A DNA stretch of 64,000 nucleotides, taken from NCBI RefSeq assembly GCF_900101015.1, contig NZ_FNFZ01000019.1:1-64000 (forward strand). The letters are read 5' to 3'. The stretch is from Sarcina sp. DSM 11001. Its GTDB lineage: Bacteria; Bacillota; Clostridia; Lachnospirales; Lachnospiraceae. The notes beneath the pieces are model-generated. The model was not told where the DNA came from. It made no database searches and worked only from the letters and a program-made list of their open reading frames with translations. This document shows, in pieces, positions 43,266-55,088 of this stretch. The translations under genes were made by a program, and so were the position numbers. The first letter of the stretch is position 1, and each line of letters starts with the position of its first letter.

Positions 43266-43297
43266 CAAAAGAGTCATGCTGGAACCAGCATGACTCT
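43266..43297 (-). terminator. Attenuator/terminator between rpmH and rnpA
   Basis: A perfect 13-bp stem AGAGTCATGCTGG/CCAGCATGACTCT with an AA loop (43270-43297) is followed on the minus strand by TTTT. It would favour rpmH over the downstream rnpA-jag genes, matching the far greater need for L34. Confidence 0.75.
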
Positions 43298-43333
43298 AAC
43301 GTACTCTAACGTCCAGGAAACGGATACACCGGA

Positions 43334-43471
43334 TCAGACCGCGATCTGTTTTCTGCCTTTGCGCCTGCGTGCAGAAAGGACCTTTCTGCCGCCCTTGGTG
43401 CTCATTCTGGACAGGAAGCCGTGTACTTTAGCGCGCTGTCTTTTCTTGGGCTGGAATGTCATCTTTGCCAT
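43334..43471 (-). CDS. rpmH: 50S ribosomal protein L34
   Basis: A 45-aa, very basic protein: '[20 protein letters not shown]' continues into '[20 protein letters not shown]' and ends KQIAV. This is the complete L34 family, slightly variable at the C-terminus. A strong AAGGAGG lies 8 bases upstream of the ATG. It is the promoter-proximal gene of the left-ward origin operon and lies opposite dnaA across the DnaA-box region. Confidence 0.97.
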   Translation of the reverse strand: MAKMTFQPKKRQRAKVHGFLSRMSTKGGRKVLSARRRKGRKQIAV

Positions 43472-43780
43472 TTATATTTCCTCCTTATTCCTAAAATATT
43501 GAGTTGACCGGGGACCTGCGATGATCAGGTAGATAACAGATCCTGAGGACCTGTCCGGGATCCTGAATGAAAGTCCCCTGCTTGCGATCCATCACTGCCG
43601 CGTGCGGCCGCGGCGGGAAAACTCCGAATAGTCGCATATCCTTTCTGTATCCGGAAAATCTGTGACGGCTGCTCCGGCACTTTCCAAAAACTGCCTCTGA
43701 GGCGTCGATACGGATACGGTTGCTGTTTCGGGCATAGTTTCCCCTGTAGAGACACTAACATTGCTATTATATAGGAGAGT

Positions 43781-44155
43781 TTATCCAGAGTCAACAAATA
43801 TTTTTTTCCACTTATCCACATGTTATCCACACAAAAATGTGGATAACATACATATGCCTGAAAAATTCGAATATTTATTCGACACCAGATATGGAATATA
43901 AAAATTTTTTTTAGCAAAATGTTGTATATAAAAAGTTATCCACATTTCCACAAAATCAGGTTATTCTCATTTTCACTTATCCACAAATTGTGCATAACTT
44001 GTGGATAAGTTATCAATTCTTTCTCAATTTCTTGTCAAATACGCCAATTCACAAGGGTTTTTAATGTGTATAAGTCTTGTTTAAAACTTTGTGAAAATGA
44101 GTTTTCCTTTGTGTAAATATAGTTATTAACATTGTTATCCACAAAATGTGGAAAA
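43781..44155. other. oriC: Chromosomal origin region (oriC) DnaA-box cluster
   Basis: Seven exact TTATCCACA boxes lie at 43812-43820, 43823-43831, 43838-43846 (inverted), 43936-43944, 43977-43985, 44000-44008 (inverted) and 44135-44143, with one-mismatch boxes at 43781-43789, 43989-43997 and 44147-44155. The intervening sequence is AT-rich, a candidate unwinding element. Position between rpmH and dnaA is the classic Firmicute oriC. Confidence 0.93.
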
Positions 44156-44302
44156 CCTGCCTCGTTTGAAGTTTCCACATTTTTATTATATATTGATAAC
44201 TGTTCTATCGTTTCCGTTCACTCTCTGAACGGAAACGATATGTTTTCCCGCCTGATCTGTCCCCGCCTTTATTCAGGTCTTTTTTTACTGCCGGAGGAAT
44301 TT

Positions 44303-45670
44303 ATGAACGAAGAAATAATCAGACAAAGATGGCTGTGGATCAAAGAACATATCCACAATGAATACGGTCTGTCTAATATTTCCTATACAACCTGGATCAA
44401 AAATCTGGAGATCGCGGATATCCGGGACAATGTCGTCTATATACGCATTCCCTCTGATAAGCCGATCATGCTTGATTATATTGTCAATAATTTTAAGGTT
44501 TTTTTCCAGATCACGATAACGGAAATGCTCGATGAAGCCTATGATGTCGAGTTTCTGCTCCGGGATCAGGAAGGTCAGGAACCGGAACCTGAACAGGCCC
44601 CGGCTCCGGTCATCACCACTCAGCAGATTGAAAACGCGAATCTCAATCCCAAGTACCGCTTTGACACCTTTATCGTCGGCAGCAACAACAATTTTGCCCA
44701 TTCTGCCTGTGTCGCGGTGGCGGAATCTCCGGGAAATACCTATAATCCCCTGTTTCTCTACGGCGGAGCCGGAATGGGAAAAACGCACCTTATGCATTCG
44801 ATCGGCCACTATATCCTGGAGATGAATTCCTCCATGCGTGTCCTCTATGTCACCAGCGAGCAGTTCACCAATGAAGTGATCGAATCCATCAGAAGCGGTA
44901 ATGCCACGTCCATGGCAAGACTCCGCGACAAGTACAGGACTGTGGATGTCCTGCTCATCGACGATATCCAATTTATAATAGGAAAAGAATCCACTCAGGA
45001 GGAGTTTTTCCACACATTTAACGAGCTCCACCAGGCAGGAAAACAGATCGTTCTTTCCTCTGACCGTCCGCCCAAGGAGATGGTGACCCTCGATGAGCGC
45101 TTCCGCTCCCGTTTTGAATGGGGCCTGATCGCGGATATCCAGCCCCCGGATTATGAGACCCGCATGGCGATCCTGAAAAAAAACGCGGAGGCGACAGGAA
45201 AGCATTTTGATGACGAGATCCTTCAGTATATAGCTGCCAATATCAAGTCCAACATCCGTGAACTTGAGGGGGCCATCCTCAAGATCATGGCTTATTCCAG
45301 ACTCAGGAATTCAGAACCCAGCCTGACCATAGCCAGAGAGGCCCTCAAGGATATCATCGATCCGGACAAACAGAATATCATCACGCCGGAGATGATCATG
45401 CGTGTGGTCTGTGAGCACTACGATGTGAGGAGCAGCAATATCCTTTCCAGAAAAAAGAATGCCGCCGTCGTGGTCCCCCGTCACGTGATCATGTACATCT
45501 GTAGAGAATATACAGATGCCACCCTTGAACAGGTCGCGTATCTTCTGGGCAAGAGAGATCACTCTACAGTCATACACGGCGTCGAAAAGATCAAAAAAGA
45601 GATCGAGACGAATAGTGAACTTCGTGGAAATGTGGAAATCATCCTCAAAAAGCTCAACATAACTCCCTGA
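44303..45670 (+). CDS. dnaA: Replication initiator DnaA
   Basis: The 455-aa protein has N-terminal domain I (residues 1-85), a short acidic linker, the AAA+ domain with Walker A 'GGAGMGKTH' (154-162) and Walker B 'LLIDDIQF', the box VII-type Arg region 'ERFRSRFEWG', and the C-terminal domain IV HTH signature 'LLGKRDHSTVIHG'. It binds the adjacent DnaA boxes, melts oriC and probably autoregulates. The start at 44303 has GGAGGAATTT upstream; the frame is open further upstream into the box region, but that is not coding. Confidence 0.98.
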   Translation: MNEEIIRQRWLWIKEHIHNEYGLSNISYTTWIKNLEIADIRDNVVYIRIPSDKPIMLDYIVNNFKVFFQITITEMLDEAYDVEFLLRDQEGQEPEPEQAPAPVITTQQIENANLNPKYRFDTFIVGSNNNFAHSACVAVAESPGNTYNPLFLYGGAGMGKTHLMHSIGHYILEMNSSMRVLYVTSEQFTNEVIESIRSGNATSMARLRDKYRTVDVLLIDDIQFIIGKESTQEEFFHTFNELHQAGKQIVLSSDRPPKEMVTLDERFRSRFEWGLIADIQPPDYETRMAILKKNAEATGKHFDDEILQYIAANIKSNIRELEGAILKIMAYSRLRNSEPSLTIAREALKDIIDPDKQNIITPEMIMRVVCEHYDVRSSNILSRKKNAAVVVPRHVIMYICREYTDATLEQVAYLLGKRDHSTVIHGVEKIKKEIETNSELRGNVEIILKKLNITP

Positions 45671-46010
45671 CTGTCCTGCCTGACAAATGGCGGATGTGGA
45701 TATCTTTTTCGATTTCCACACTCCTGTCCACCCTGATTTCGGCAATGCCAGATTGTATTTTACGGCATAAAAAGGTATAATATTGTAGGTTATACACATT
45801 TTCACATCGCCTATTATGTAAGAATACGATTTAACACTTTTTAAAGCGCGCACCCTGTTTTTTTCTTTTATGCACATGCACGCCGATCATGACAGACAGG
45901 CTGACGATGATCAGGAACATCCGGAACGCAGAAATATTAAACAAGAATGTCAAACAGGAATATTAATCAAAAATAATAGACAATAATATTTAAGGGTACA
46001 AAAATATCTC
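45671..46010. other. dnaA-dnaN intergenic region
   Basis: 340 bases without a gene. It is AT-rich toward dnaN, with CAAACAGGAATATTAA-type short repeats near 45935-45970. No clear DnaA box or terminator is seen. Confidence 0.5.
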
Positions 46011-47117
46011 ATGAAAATCAGAATTTCAAAAGAGAACCTGCTCAAATCCATACAGATCGTTTCCAGGGCCATACCAGGCAAGACCACGATGTCGATCATG
46101 CAGTGTATCATGATCAACGCATCGGGAATGGAGATCTGCCTGATCGCCAATGATATGGAGCTCGGGATCCAGACAGTGGCGCAGGGAATCATACTGGAGA
46201 GGGGAATGATCGCGGTCGATGCGCAGATCTTTTCAAACATCATCAGGAAGCTTCCCGACAATGACGTGGAGATCGGGACAGCCGGAGAAAGGGTCACGAT
46301 CAAATGCGAGAACTCCAAATTCGTTATTCTGGGAAGAGAAGGAAATGATTTTCCTTTCCTTCCGGAAATTGACCGCACCTACGGGATCCGTCTCTCCCAG
46401 TTTACGCTCCGCGACATGATCACAAAGACGATCTTTTCCATTTCCGGAAATGAGAGCAACGGCATGATGACCGGCGAACTGATGGAGATCATCGACCACC
46501 ATATCCGCATGGTGGCTCTTGACGGACACAGGATCGCCACACGCAGGGCGCAGATGAAGGAGCCCTATGATGACCGGAAATCCATTCTTCCCGGCAAGAC
46601 TCTTCAGGAGATCAGCAGGATCCTGAGCGGCGATACCGAAAAGAATGTGGATATCTTTTTTACGGATAAGCATGCTCTTTTTGAATTTGATGACACGATC
46701 GTGGTCTCTCGCCTGATCGAGGGGGAATATTACAAGGTCGACAAGATGCTCTCCAGCAATTACAAGACAAGGGTCATCTGCAGGAGAAGAGATTTCCTGG
46801 ATTGTCTGGACAGGGCCACGCTCCTCGTCAAGGAAGAGGATAAAAAACCGGTCATCATCATGATCAGGGATGATGAAATGGAGCTGCGGATCAATACGAC
46901 CCTTGGCAGCATGGATGAAAAGATCGCCATCCGCAAGGAGGGGGAGGACCTGAATATCGGCTTTAATCCCCGGTTCCTCATCGATGCCCTCCGGGCGGTC
47001 GATGAAGAAGAGGTCACAATGTACCTGGTCAGCCCCAAGGCTCCCTGCTTTATCAGGGATGAGCAGGACATGTACTGCTATCTGATCCTTCCGGTAAACT
47101 TTATCACTATTGACTGA
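46011..47117 (+). CDS. dnaN: DNA polymerase III beta subunit (sliding clamp)
   Basis: The 368-aa clamp protein has three topologically similar domains and the family start 'MKIRISKENLLKSIQIVSRAIPG'. The C-terminus 'CYLILPVNFI' resembles the usual 'LIMPMR' end without the exact motif. It encircles DNA and tethers Pol III, mismatch-repair and other proteins. There is no strong GGAGG before the ATG. It lies downstream of dnaA as in nearly all Firmicutes. Confidence 0.96.
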   Translation: MKIRISKENLLKSIQIVSRAIPGKTTMSIMQCIMINASGMEICLIANDMELGIQTVAQGIILERGMIAVDAQIFSNIIRKLPDNDVEIGTAGERVTIKCENSKFVILGREGNDFPFLPEIDRTYGIRLSQFTLRDMITKTIFSISGNESNGMMTGELMEIIDHHIRMVALDGHRIATRRAQMKEPYDDRKSILPGKTLQEISRILSGDTEKNVDIFFTDKHALFEFDDTIVVSRLIEGEYYKVDKMLSSNYKTRVICRRRDFLDCLDRATLLVKEEDKKPVIIMIRDDEMELRINTTLGSMDEKIAIRKEGEDLNIGFNPRFLIDALRAVDEEEVTMYLVSPKAPCFIRDEQDMYCYLILPVNFITID

Positions 47118-47257
47118 TCTATCCTGGTCACTCCATGAAAAAACCGGAATGTTCCTCCTGCTTCTGTTGTAAAGATCAGGGTGGAACGATGAACTGATCA
47201 GTGGTCCGGTCAAAGATTTGATCAAGGATCTGTCAAAGAACAAGGATCTGTTGAAAA

Positions 47258-47485
47258 ATGGAAAAAGAAGTACGTATACACGATGAATTTATCAGGCTCG
47301 GGCAGGCTCTGAAGCTCGCCGGCATAGCACAGACAGGGATCGAGGCAAAGATCATGGTCACTTCAGGCGAAGTGATGGTGAACGGCGAACAGGAGACAAG
47401 GCGGGGCAGGAAGCTCCGTGATGGGGACAAAGTGGAGACAAAGACCGGTACCTTTGTCGTCAGGACCCCTTCCGAAAGTGTTTGA
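47258..47485 (+). CDS. S4-domain RNA-binding protein (YaaA/RlbA type)
   Basis: The 75-aa single S4 domain has 'FIRLGQALKLAGIAQTGIEAKIMVTSGEVMVNGEQETRRGRKL', typical of the small protein encoded between dnaN and recF (B. subtilis RlbA/YaaA, linked to ribosome assembly). The ATG at 47258 lacks a strong ribosome site. Its stop lies 12 bases from the recF start, so the two are probably coupled. Confidence 0.93.
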   Translation: MEKEVRIHDEFIRLGQALKLAGIAQTGIEAKIMVTSGEVMVNGEQETRRGRKLRDGDKVETKTGTFVVRTPSESV

Positions 47486-47496
47486 AAGAAGCTTTT

Positions 47497-48630
47497 ATGT
47501 ATATCAGCAGCCTGGAACTGGCAGATTTCAGAAATATTGCTTCCCTGCACATGGAGTTTTCTCAGGGAACAAATATCCTGTACGGGGAGAACGCGCAGGG
47601 AAAGACCAATATTCTGGAATCGCTCTATATGTTATCCACCACAAAATCCCACCGCGGCGTCCGCGACAGGGACATGATCCGGTTCGGAAGGGAGGAATCC
47701 CATATCCGGAGCCTGATCATGAAGGGCGGAATCGATTACCGCATCGACATGCATCTGCGAAAAAACAAGTCCAAGGGGATCGCAATCAACGGGCAGAGGA
47801 TCAAAAAGGCCTCCGAGCTGATCGGGATCCTTCACATCGTATTTTTTTCGCCGGAGGATCTTGGAATCGTCAAAAACGGTCCTGCGGAGCGCAGAAGGTT
47901 TATGGACATGGAACTGTGTCAGCTGGATGCGTCCTATCTGCATAATCTGAATCAGTACAATAAAACAGTTGAAAACAGAAACAGGCTGCTGCGCGATATC
48001 TATATGTTTCCGGACCTGAAGGAGACATTGGATGTGTGGGATGCCCAGCTCGTCAATTTCGGGAGTAAAATCATAGAGAGCCGCCGCCGGTTCATCCTGG
48101 ATCTGAACGGGATCGTCGGGGAGATCCACGGGAAACTGTCGGGAGGAAGGGAGCATCTGTCTCTTTTGTATGAACCCAATACGGCCGCGGAAGACCTGGA
48201 GGAAAGGCTCCGCTTTTCGCGGGAGAGAGATATCCACATGAAGACGACCTCTACAGGTCCGCACAGGGATGATTTTTCCTTTATGGACGGTGAGATCGAC
48301 CTGCGCAGATATGGTTCACAGGGGCAGCAGAGGACCTGCGCCCTCTCCTTAAAGCTCTCCGAGATCGATCTGGTAAAAAAAATGATCGGCCACCGCCCTG
48401 TACTCATGATGGACGATGTTTTATCCGAGCTTGACAGCGGGCGTCAGAATTATCTCCTCAATACGATAGGGGGGATCCAGACCTTTATCACCTGTACGGG
48501 CCTGGATGAATTTGTCAATAACCGGTTCAGGATCGATCAGGTCTACAGGGTCGAAAACGGAATGTGTACAAAAAAACAGGAACCGGATATGACCGGACTG
48601 GAGAATGACATTGCGGTCCGGTCAGAATAA
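47497..48630 (+). CDS. recF: DNA replication and repair protein RecF
   Basis: The 377-aa SMC-like ATPase helps RecO/RecR load RecA at gaps and stalled forks. Walker A 'GENAQGKTNILES' is near residues 30-42, the ABC signature region 'RYGSQGQQRTCALSLKL' and Walker B 'PVLMMDDVLSELD' follow. The ATG at 47497 is chosen; an in-frame TTG five codons earlier overlaps the S4 gene stop. Length matches the family. Confidence 0.96.
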   Translation: MYISSLELADFRNIASLHMEFSQGTNILYGENAQGKTNILESLYMLSTTKSHRGVRDRDMIRFGREESHIRSLIMKGGIDYRIDMHLRKNKSKGIAINGQRIKKASELIGILHIVFFSPEDLGIVKNGPAERRRFMDMELCQLDASYLHNLNQYNKTVENRNRLLRDIYMFPDLKETLDVWDAQLVNFGSKIIESRRRFILDLNGIVGEIHGKLSGGREHLSLLYEPNTAAEDLEERLRFSRERDIHMKTTSTGPHRDDFSFMDGEIDLRRYGSQGQQRTCALSLKLSEIDLVKKMIGHRPVLMMDDVLSELDSGRQNYLLNTIGGIQTFITCTGLDEFVNNRFRIDQVYRVENGMCTKKQEPDMTGLENDIAVRSE

Positions 48631-48664
48631 CTGTTTCCGGTCACACGCTGGCCAGTAACGATAA

Positions 48665-50722
<2,058 letters not shown>

Positions 50723-50794
50723 GGCCCAGGACTTCCGGGAAGGTCCGGATCAGAGTCCTGACAGAGCAGGCATACAGGTACAGCGAGGAAAAGC

Positions 50795-53413
50795 ATGGAC
50801 GACACTATTTTTGACCGTGTACAGGACGTAGACCTGAAAAAGACAATGGAGAGCTCGTATATCGATTACGCCATGAGCGTGATCGCGCAGCGCGCGCTTC
50901 CGGATGTCCGCGACGGCTTGAAACCCGTTCAGCGGCGTATTCTGTATGCGATGAGCGAGCTCAATAACGGACCGGACAAGCCGCACAGAAAATGCGCGCG
51001 TATTGTCGGCGATACGATGGGTAAGTATCACCCTCACGGCGACTCCTCGATCTACGGGTCGCTGGTCAACATGGCGCAGCCCTGGTCCATGCGCTATACC
51101 CTTGTGGACGGGCACGGAAATTTCGGCAGTGTGGACGGAGACGGCGCCGCGGCTATGCGTTATACGGAGGCCCGCCTGGCAAAGATCTCCATGGAGATGC
51201 TCGCGGACATAGGCAAGGACACTGTGACTTTTGTCCCCAACTTTGACGAAACGGAGAAAGAACCCTCTGTCCTGCCCAGCCGCTTCCCCAACCTCCTGGT
51301 AAACGGCACGACCGGTATCGCTGTCGGTATGGCGACAAACATTCCTCCCCACAATCTGCGGGAGGTAGTGGCGGGCGTCACAAAGATCATAGACAACAAA
51401 ATAGAGGAGGACAGGGATACGGAGATCTCCGAGATCCTGCCCATCATCAAGGCGCCTGATTTTCCCACAGGCGGGATCATCATGGGCACCTCCGGAGCCG
51501 TTCAGGCCTATATGACCGGAAAAGGCAAGGTGGTCACCCGCGCCGTGACGGACATAGAGGCGATGAACAATGGCAAACACCGTATCGTCGTCACAGAACT
51601 CCCCTATCTGGTCAATAAAGCCAACCTGATCCAGAAGATCGCGGAGCTCGTCAAGAACAAGAAGATCGAGGGCATCACCGACCTGAGGGATGAGTCCGAC
51701 CGGGAAGGTATGCGGGTCGTCATCGAGCTGAGGCACGACGCCAATCCCAATATCGTCCTGAACCGGCTCTTCAAGCACACCCAGATGCAGGATACCTTCG
51801 GCATCACCATGCTGGCCCTGGTCAACAACGAGCCCAAGGTCATGAACCTGCTGGAGATGCTGACCTATTACCTCCACCACCAGGAGGATGTCGTCACCCG
51901 CAGGACAAGATATGACCTCAACAAGGCGGAGGAACGCGACCATATCCTGCAGGGACTGCTCATCGCCCTCGACAATATAGATGAAGTCGTAAGGATCATC
52001 AGGGAGAGCCCCAATGTTCAGGCCGCCAAGACGGGCCTGACCGAGCGGTTTGGTCTGGACGACGTCCAGGCCCAGGCTATTGTGGATATGCGCCTGAGAG
52101 CTCTGACAGGTCTGGAAAGAGAGAAGCTGGAGAAGGAACACCAGGATCTCCTGAAGAGGATCGAAGAGCTCAAAGAGATCCTCGCCGACCCCAAAAAACT
52201 CCTTGCCGTGATCAAAAATGAGATCAATATCATCGCGGACAAGTACGGGGACGAACGCCGCAGCCGTATCGAGACGGATGCGGAGGACTTCCAGGTGGAG
52301 GACCTGATCAAGAACGAAAATGTCGTCATTGCCAGGACATCCCTGGGTTACATCAAGCGCATGACGGAGGACAATTTCCGCGTGCAGGGCAGGGGCGGCC
52401 GCGGTATCAAGGGCATGCAGACTCTGGACAATGATTATATCGCCGACCTGCTCATGACCAGGACCCATGATACTATCATGTTCTTCACCAACCTCGGGCG
52501 CGCCTACCGCCTCAAGGCCTACAAGATCCCTGAGGCCAGCCGGGTGTCCAGAGGAACAGCGATTGTAAACCTCCTCAATCTTCTGCCGGAGGAAAAGGTC
52601 ACGGCCATCATTCCGATCATGGATGAGAATGAGGACAAAAACAACCTGTTCATGGCGACCCGCAGGGGGATCGTCAAAAAGACTCCCCTGAGCGCCTTTG
52701 ACAATATCCGCAATATAGGGATCATCGCCATTAATCTCAGGGAGGACGACGAGCTCATCGATGTCAAGCAGACCAACGCCGACAACGATATCTTCCTGGT
52801 GACAGCGAAGGGAATGTGCATCCGCTTCCATGAGACGGATGCCCGCGCCATGGGGCGCACGGCAGCCGGTGTCAAAGCCATTGATCTGGATAAAGATGAC
52901 AAAGTAGTCGGCATGCAGATCGACACACAGGGGGATTATCTCCTCTTTGCCACTGAAAACGGCATGGGCAAGCGGACTTCCATGGAGGAATTCCGGTCGC
53001 AGAACCGCGGCGGCAAGGGACTCAAGTGTTATCATGTCACGGAGAGGACTGGAAAACTGATCGGCGTTAAGGCAGTCACCGATGAACACGAGATCATGAT
53101 GATCAATACAGCCGGCATCATCATCCAGCTCCGCGCCAGTGATTTCAACCCGATCGGAAGGATCACTTCCGGTGTCAAGATGATGAATCTCGACGAGGGT
53201 GTGAAGGTCGTCCAGATCGCGAAGGTGCGCGGAAGCGTGACCGACGATGAACCGAAAGAAGACGACCTCACAGAGAATGGCCTTACAGATAACGATTTTA
53301 CAGATGTAGACCCTGCAGATAATGATCTTACAGAGGATGAAGTTACAGACAGTGGATTTACAGACGACGGATCTGAGGAAGAAGAGGAAAACGGGCCGGA
53401 TTCTGTCTCCTGA
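50795..53413 (+). CDS. gyrA: DNA gyrase subunit A
   Basis: The 872-aa breakage-reunion subunit has its catalytic Tyr in '[10 protein letters not shown]' (about residue 124). The quinolone-determining region reads '[17 protein letters not shown]', with Ser84 as usual but Gly at 88, where E. coli has Asp87. The GyrA box '[10 protein letters not shown]' in the C-terminal beta-pinwheel confirms gyrase, not topo IV. The last 50 residues are an acidic Asp/Thr/Glu tail with repeating 'LTDNDFTD'-like units, longer than usual. Together with GyrB it introduces negative supercoils. Confidence 0.97.
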   Translation: MDDTIFDRVQDVDLKKTMESSYIDYAMSVIAQRALPDVRDGLKPVQRRILYAMSELNNGPDKPHRKCARIVGDTMGKYHPHGDSSIYGSLVNMAQPWSMRYTLVDGHGNFGSVDGDGAAAMRYTEARLAKISMEMLADIGKDTVTFVPNFDETEKEPSVLPSRFPNLLVNGTTGIAVGMATNIPPHNLREVVAGVTKIIDNKIEEDRDTEISEILPIIKAPDFPTGGIIMGTSGAVQAYMTGKGKVVTRAVTDIEAMNNGKHRIVVTELPYLVNKANLIQKIAELVKNKKIEGITDLRDESDREGMRVVIELRHDANPNIVLNRLFKHTQMQDTFGITMLALVNNEPKVMNLLEMLTYYLHHQEDVVTRRTRYDLNKAEERDHILQGLLIALDNIDEVVRIIRESPNVQAAKTGLTERFGLDDVQAQAIVDMRLRALTGLEREKLEKEHQDLLKRIEELKEILADPKKLLAVIKNEINIIADKYGDERRSRIETDAEDFQVEDLIKNENVVIARTSLGYIKRMTEDNFRVQGRGGRGIKGMQTLDNDYIADLLMTRTHDTIMFFTNLGRAYRLKAYKIPEASRVSRGTAIVNLLNLLPEEKVTAIIPIMDENEDKNNLFMATRRGIVKKTPLSAFDNIRNIGIIAINLREDDELIDVKQTNADNDIFLVTAKGMCIRFHETDARAMGRTAAGVKAIDLDKDDKVVGMQIDTQGDYLLFATENGMGKRTSMEEFRSQNRGGKGLKCYHVTERTGKLIGVKAVTDEHEIMMINTAGIIIQLRASDFNPIGRITSGVKMMNLDEGVKVVQIAKVRGSVTDDEPKEDDLTENGLTDNDFTDVDPADNDLTEDEVTDSGFTDDGSEEEEENGPDSVS

Positions 53414-53497
53414 TAAAAATGATATAAAAACCTGTTTCTGTGTTCCCTGACAATCCAATAGGTTGCAAAAAATATACAAAAACAGGGAAAATACAGC

Positions 53498-53526
53498 TTG
53501 CGGCTTTGTTAAAATTTGCATAGAAT
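53498..53526 (+). promoter_or_regulatory. Promoter of the thiolase gene
   Basis: TTGCGG (53498-53503) and TAGAAT (53521-53526) are spaced by 17 bp, about 110 bases upstream of the thiolase ATG. Confidence 0.6.
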
Positions 53527-53637
53527 AGTTAGTACAGATGTTGCAAATGCTTTAGAAGCAGATAACATTTTTTTCAAATGTATATCGTTCAGGATATCAA
53601 ATGAAAAGTACACAAACCATCAAAGGAGGAACCAAGT

Positions 53638-54819
53638 ATGTCTAAGAAAGTTGTTATTGCGGGTGCATGCCGTACTGCGATCGGTAAGATGGGCGGTGCT
53701 CTTTCCACAGTTCCTGCAACGGAGCTTGGTGCTATCGTCATCAAGGAAGCTCTGAAGCGCGCAAATGTACCCGCTGATCAGGTAGATGAAGTCATCATGG
53801 GCTGTGTTATTCAGGCTTCCCAGGGACAGAACGTAGCTCGTCAGTGCACACTGAAAGCAGGCCTTCCTGTGACCTGCCCTGCTGTCACGATCAACGTTGT
53901 CTGCGGTTCCGGACTGAACGCGATCAACATGGCTGCAGAGATGATCAAGGCAGGCGATGCTGATATCGTTATCGCCGGCGGTACAGAGAATATGTCCATG
54001 GCTCCCTTCGCTCTGGAGAAGGGCCGTTATGGTTATCGTATGAACAATGGTGTCCTGGTCGATACCATGATCAAGGATGCTCTTTGGGATGCATTCAACA
54101 ACTATCACATGATCAAGACTGCTGACAATGTAGCTGAGGAGTGGGGCCTGACCCGTGAAGAGCTCGATGAGTTCGCAGCAAACAGCCAGCAGAAGGCCGT
54201 TAAGGCTCAGGAGAACGGCTGGTTCGATAAAGAGATCGTTCCTGTTGAGATCAAGCAGAAGAAGAAAACTGTTATCTTTGACAAGGATGAAGGTCCTCGT
54301 CCCGGCACAACGGCAGAATCCCTCTCCGGCCTTCGCCCCATCAATCCGGGCGGCTTCGTAACAGCAGGTAATGCCTCCGGTATCAATGACGGCGCAGCAG
54401 CTGTTGTCGTTATGAGCGAAGAGAAGGCTAAAGAGCTCGGTGTCAAGGCACAGGTTGAGTGGCTCGGCGGCTGCCTGGGCGGCGTAGATCCCCGCATCAT
54501 GGGTGTCGGCCCTGTCGAATCCACCACCAAGCTTCTCAAGAGACTCAACATGACCATCGATGATATCGATATCTATGAGGCAAATGAGGCATTTGCAGCA
54601 CAGTCTGTAGCAGTAGGCAAGGATCTGAAGTTTGATCTTTCCAAGCTGAACCTGACCGGCGGTGCCATCGCCCTCGGACATCCCGTAGGCGCTTCCGGCT
54701 GCCGTATCTTCGTCACTCTGCTTAACAACATGGAGAGGACAGGAGCCAAGGTCGGTCTTGCAACTCTCTGCATCGGCGGCGGCCAGGGTTGCTCCTGCAT
54801 CGTCAAGGCACTTGACTGA
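53638..54819 (+). CDS. thlA: Acetyl-CoA acetyltransferase (thiolase)
   Basis: The 393-aa enzyme condenses two acetyl-CoA to acetoacetyl-CoA, the entry to butyrate formation in Clostridia. The acyl-accepting Cys is in 'NVVCGSGLNA' (residue 89); the second active-site set is 'GHPVGASG' and 'CIGGGQG'. Codon use is strongly biased and AAAGGAGG precedes the ATG, consistent with high expression. Other butyrate genes (crt, hbd, bcd) are not in the window. A terminator follows at 54924-54955. Confidence 0.96.
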   Translation: MSKKVVIAGACRTAIGKMGGALSTVPATELGAIVIKEALKRANVPADQVDEVIMGCVIQASQGQNVARQCTLKAGLPVTCPAVTINVVCGSGLNAINMAAEMIKAGDADIVIAGGTENMSMAPFALEKGRYGYRMNNGVLVDTMIKDALWDAFNNYHMIKTADNVAEEWGLTREELDEFAANSQQKAVKAQENGWFDKEIVPVEIKQKKKTVIFDKDEGPRPGTTAESLSGLRPINPGGFVTAGNASGINDGAAAVVVMSEEKAKELGVKAQVEWLGGCLGGVDPRIMGVGPVESTTKLLKRLNMTIDDIDIYEANEAFAAQSVAVGKDLKFDLSKLNLTGGAIALGHPVGASGCRIFVTLLNNMERTGAKVGLATLCIGGGQGCSCIVKALD

Positions 54820-54923
54820 TCACACAGTCCACAGTTTGTCTGACAGATAGACAGGAGGGATTGCCCTTAAAGGGCAGACTTTTCCACTATTGAATTTCAT
54901 AATTTCATTCTTTTATAAAAAGA

Positions 54924-54955
54924 GCAGGACCGGTTTTGTACCGATCCTGCCTTTT
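54924..54955 (+). terminator. Bidirectional terminator after the thiolase gene
   Basis: The stem GCAGGA..CGGT/ACCG..TCCTGC (arms 54924-54934 and 54940-54950) is followed by CTTTTT on the plus strand, and TTTTTATAAAA follows on the minus strand. It serves the convergent thiolase and carboxypeptidase genes. Confidence 0.85.
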
Positions 54956-55011
54956 TATTTCAAATCTCAGATTATGATTGTAAGCGTCAAATAGTTAGTG
55001 TCTGGATTTTC

Positions 55012-55046
55012 CTGTCAGAGATGATCTTGTAGATCATTTCTGACAG
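55012..55046. other. Long hairpin 3' of the carboxypeptidase gene
   Basis: CTGTCAGAGATGATCT pairs with AGATCATTTCTGACAG around a TGT loop (16 bp, one wobble). There is no T tract on either side, so it may protect an mRNA end instead of terminating. Confidence 0.6.
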
Positions 55047-55088
55047 ATTTTCCGCATTTTTCACATTATCCCTGTTATTCGTATTATA

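Noticed and set aside
50750-53521. Open frame of about 920 codons on the minus strand
   Set aside because: It is antisense to gyrA and has composition typical of a mirrored coding frame; no domain or start signal.
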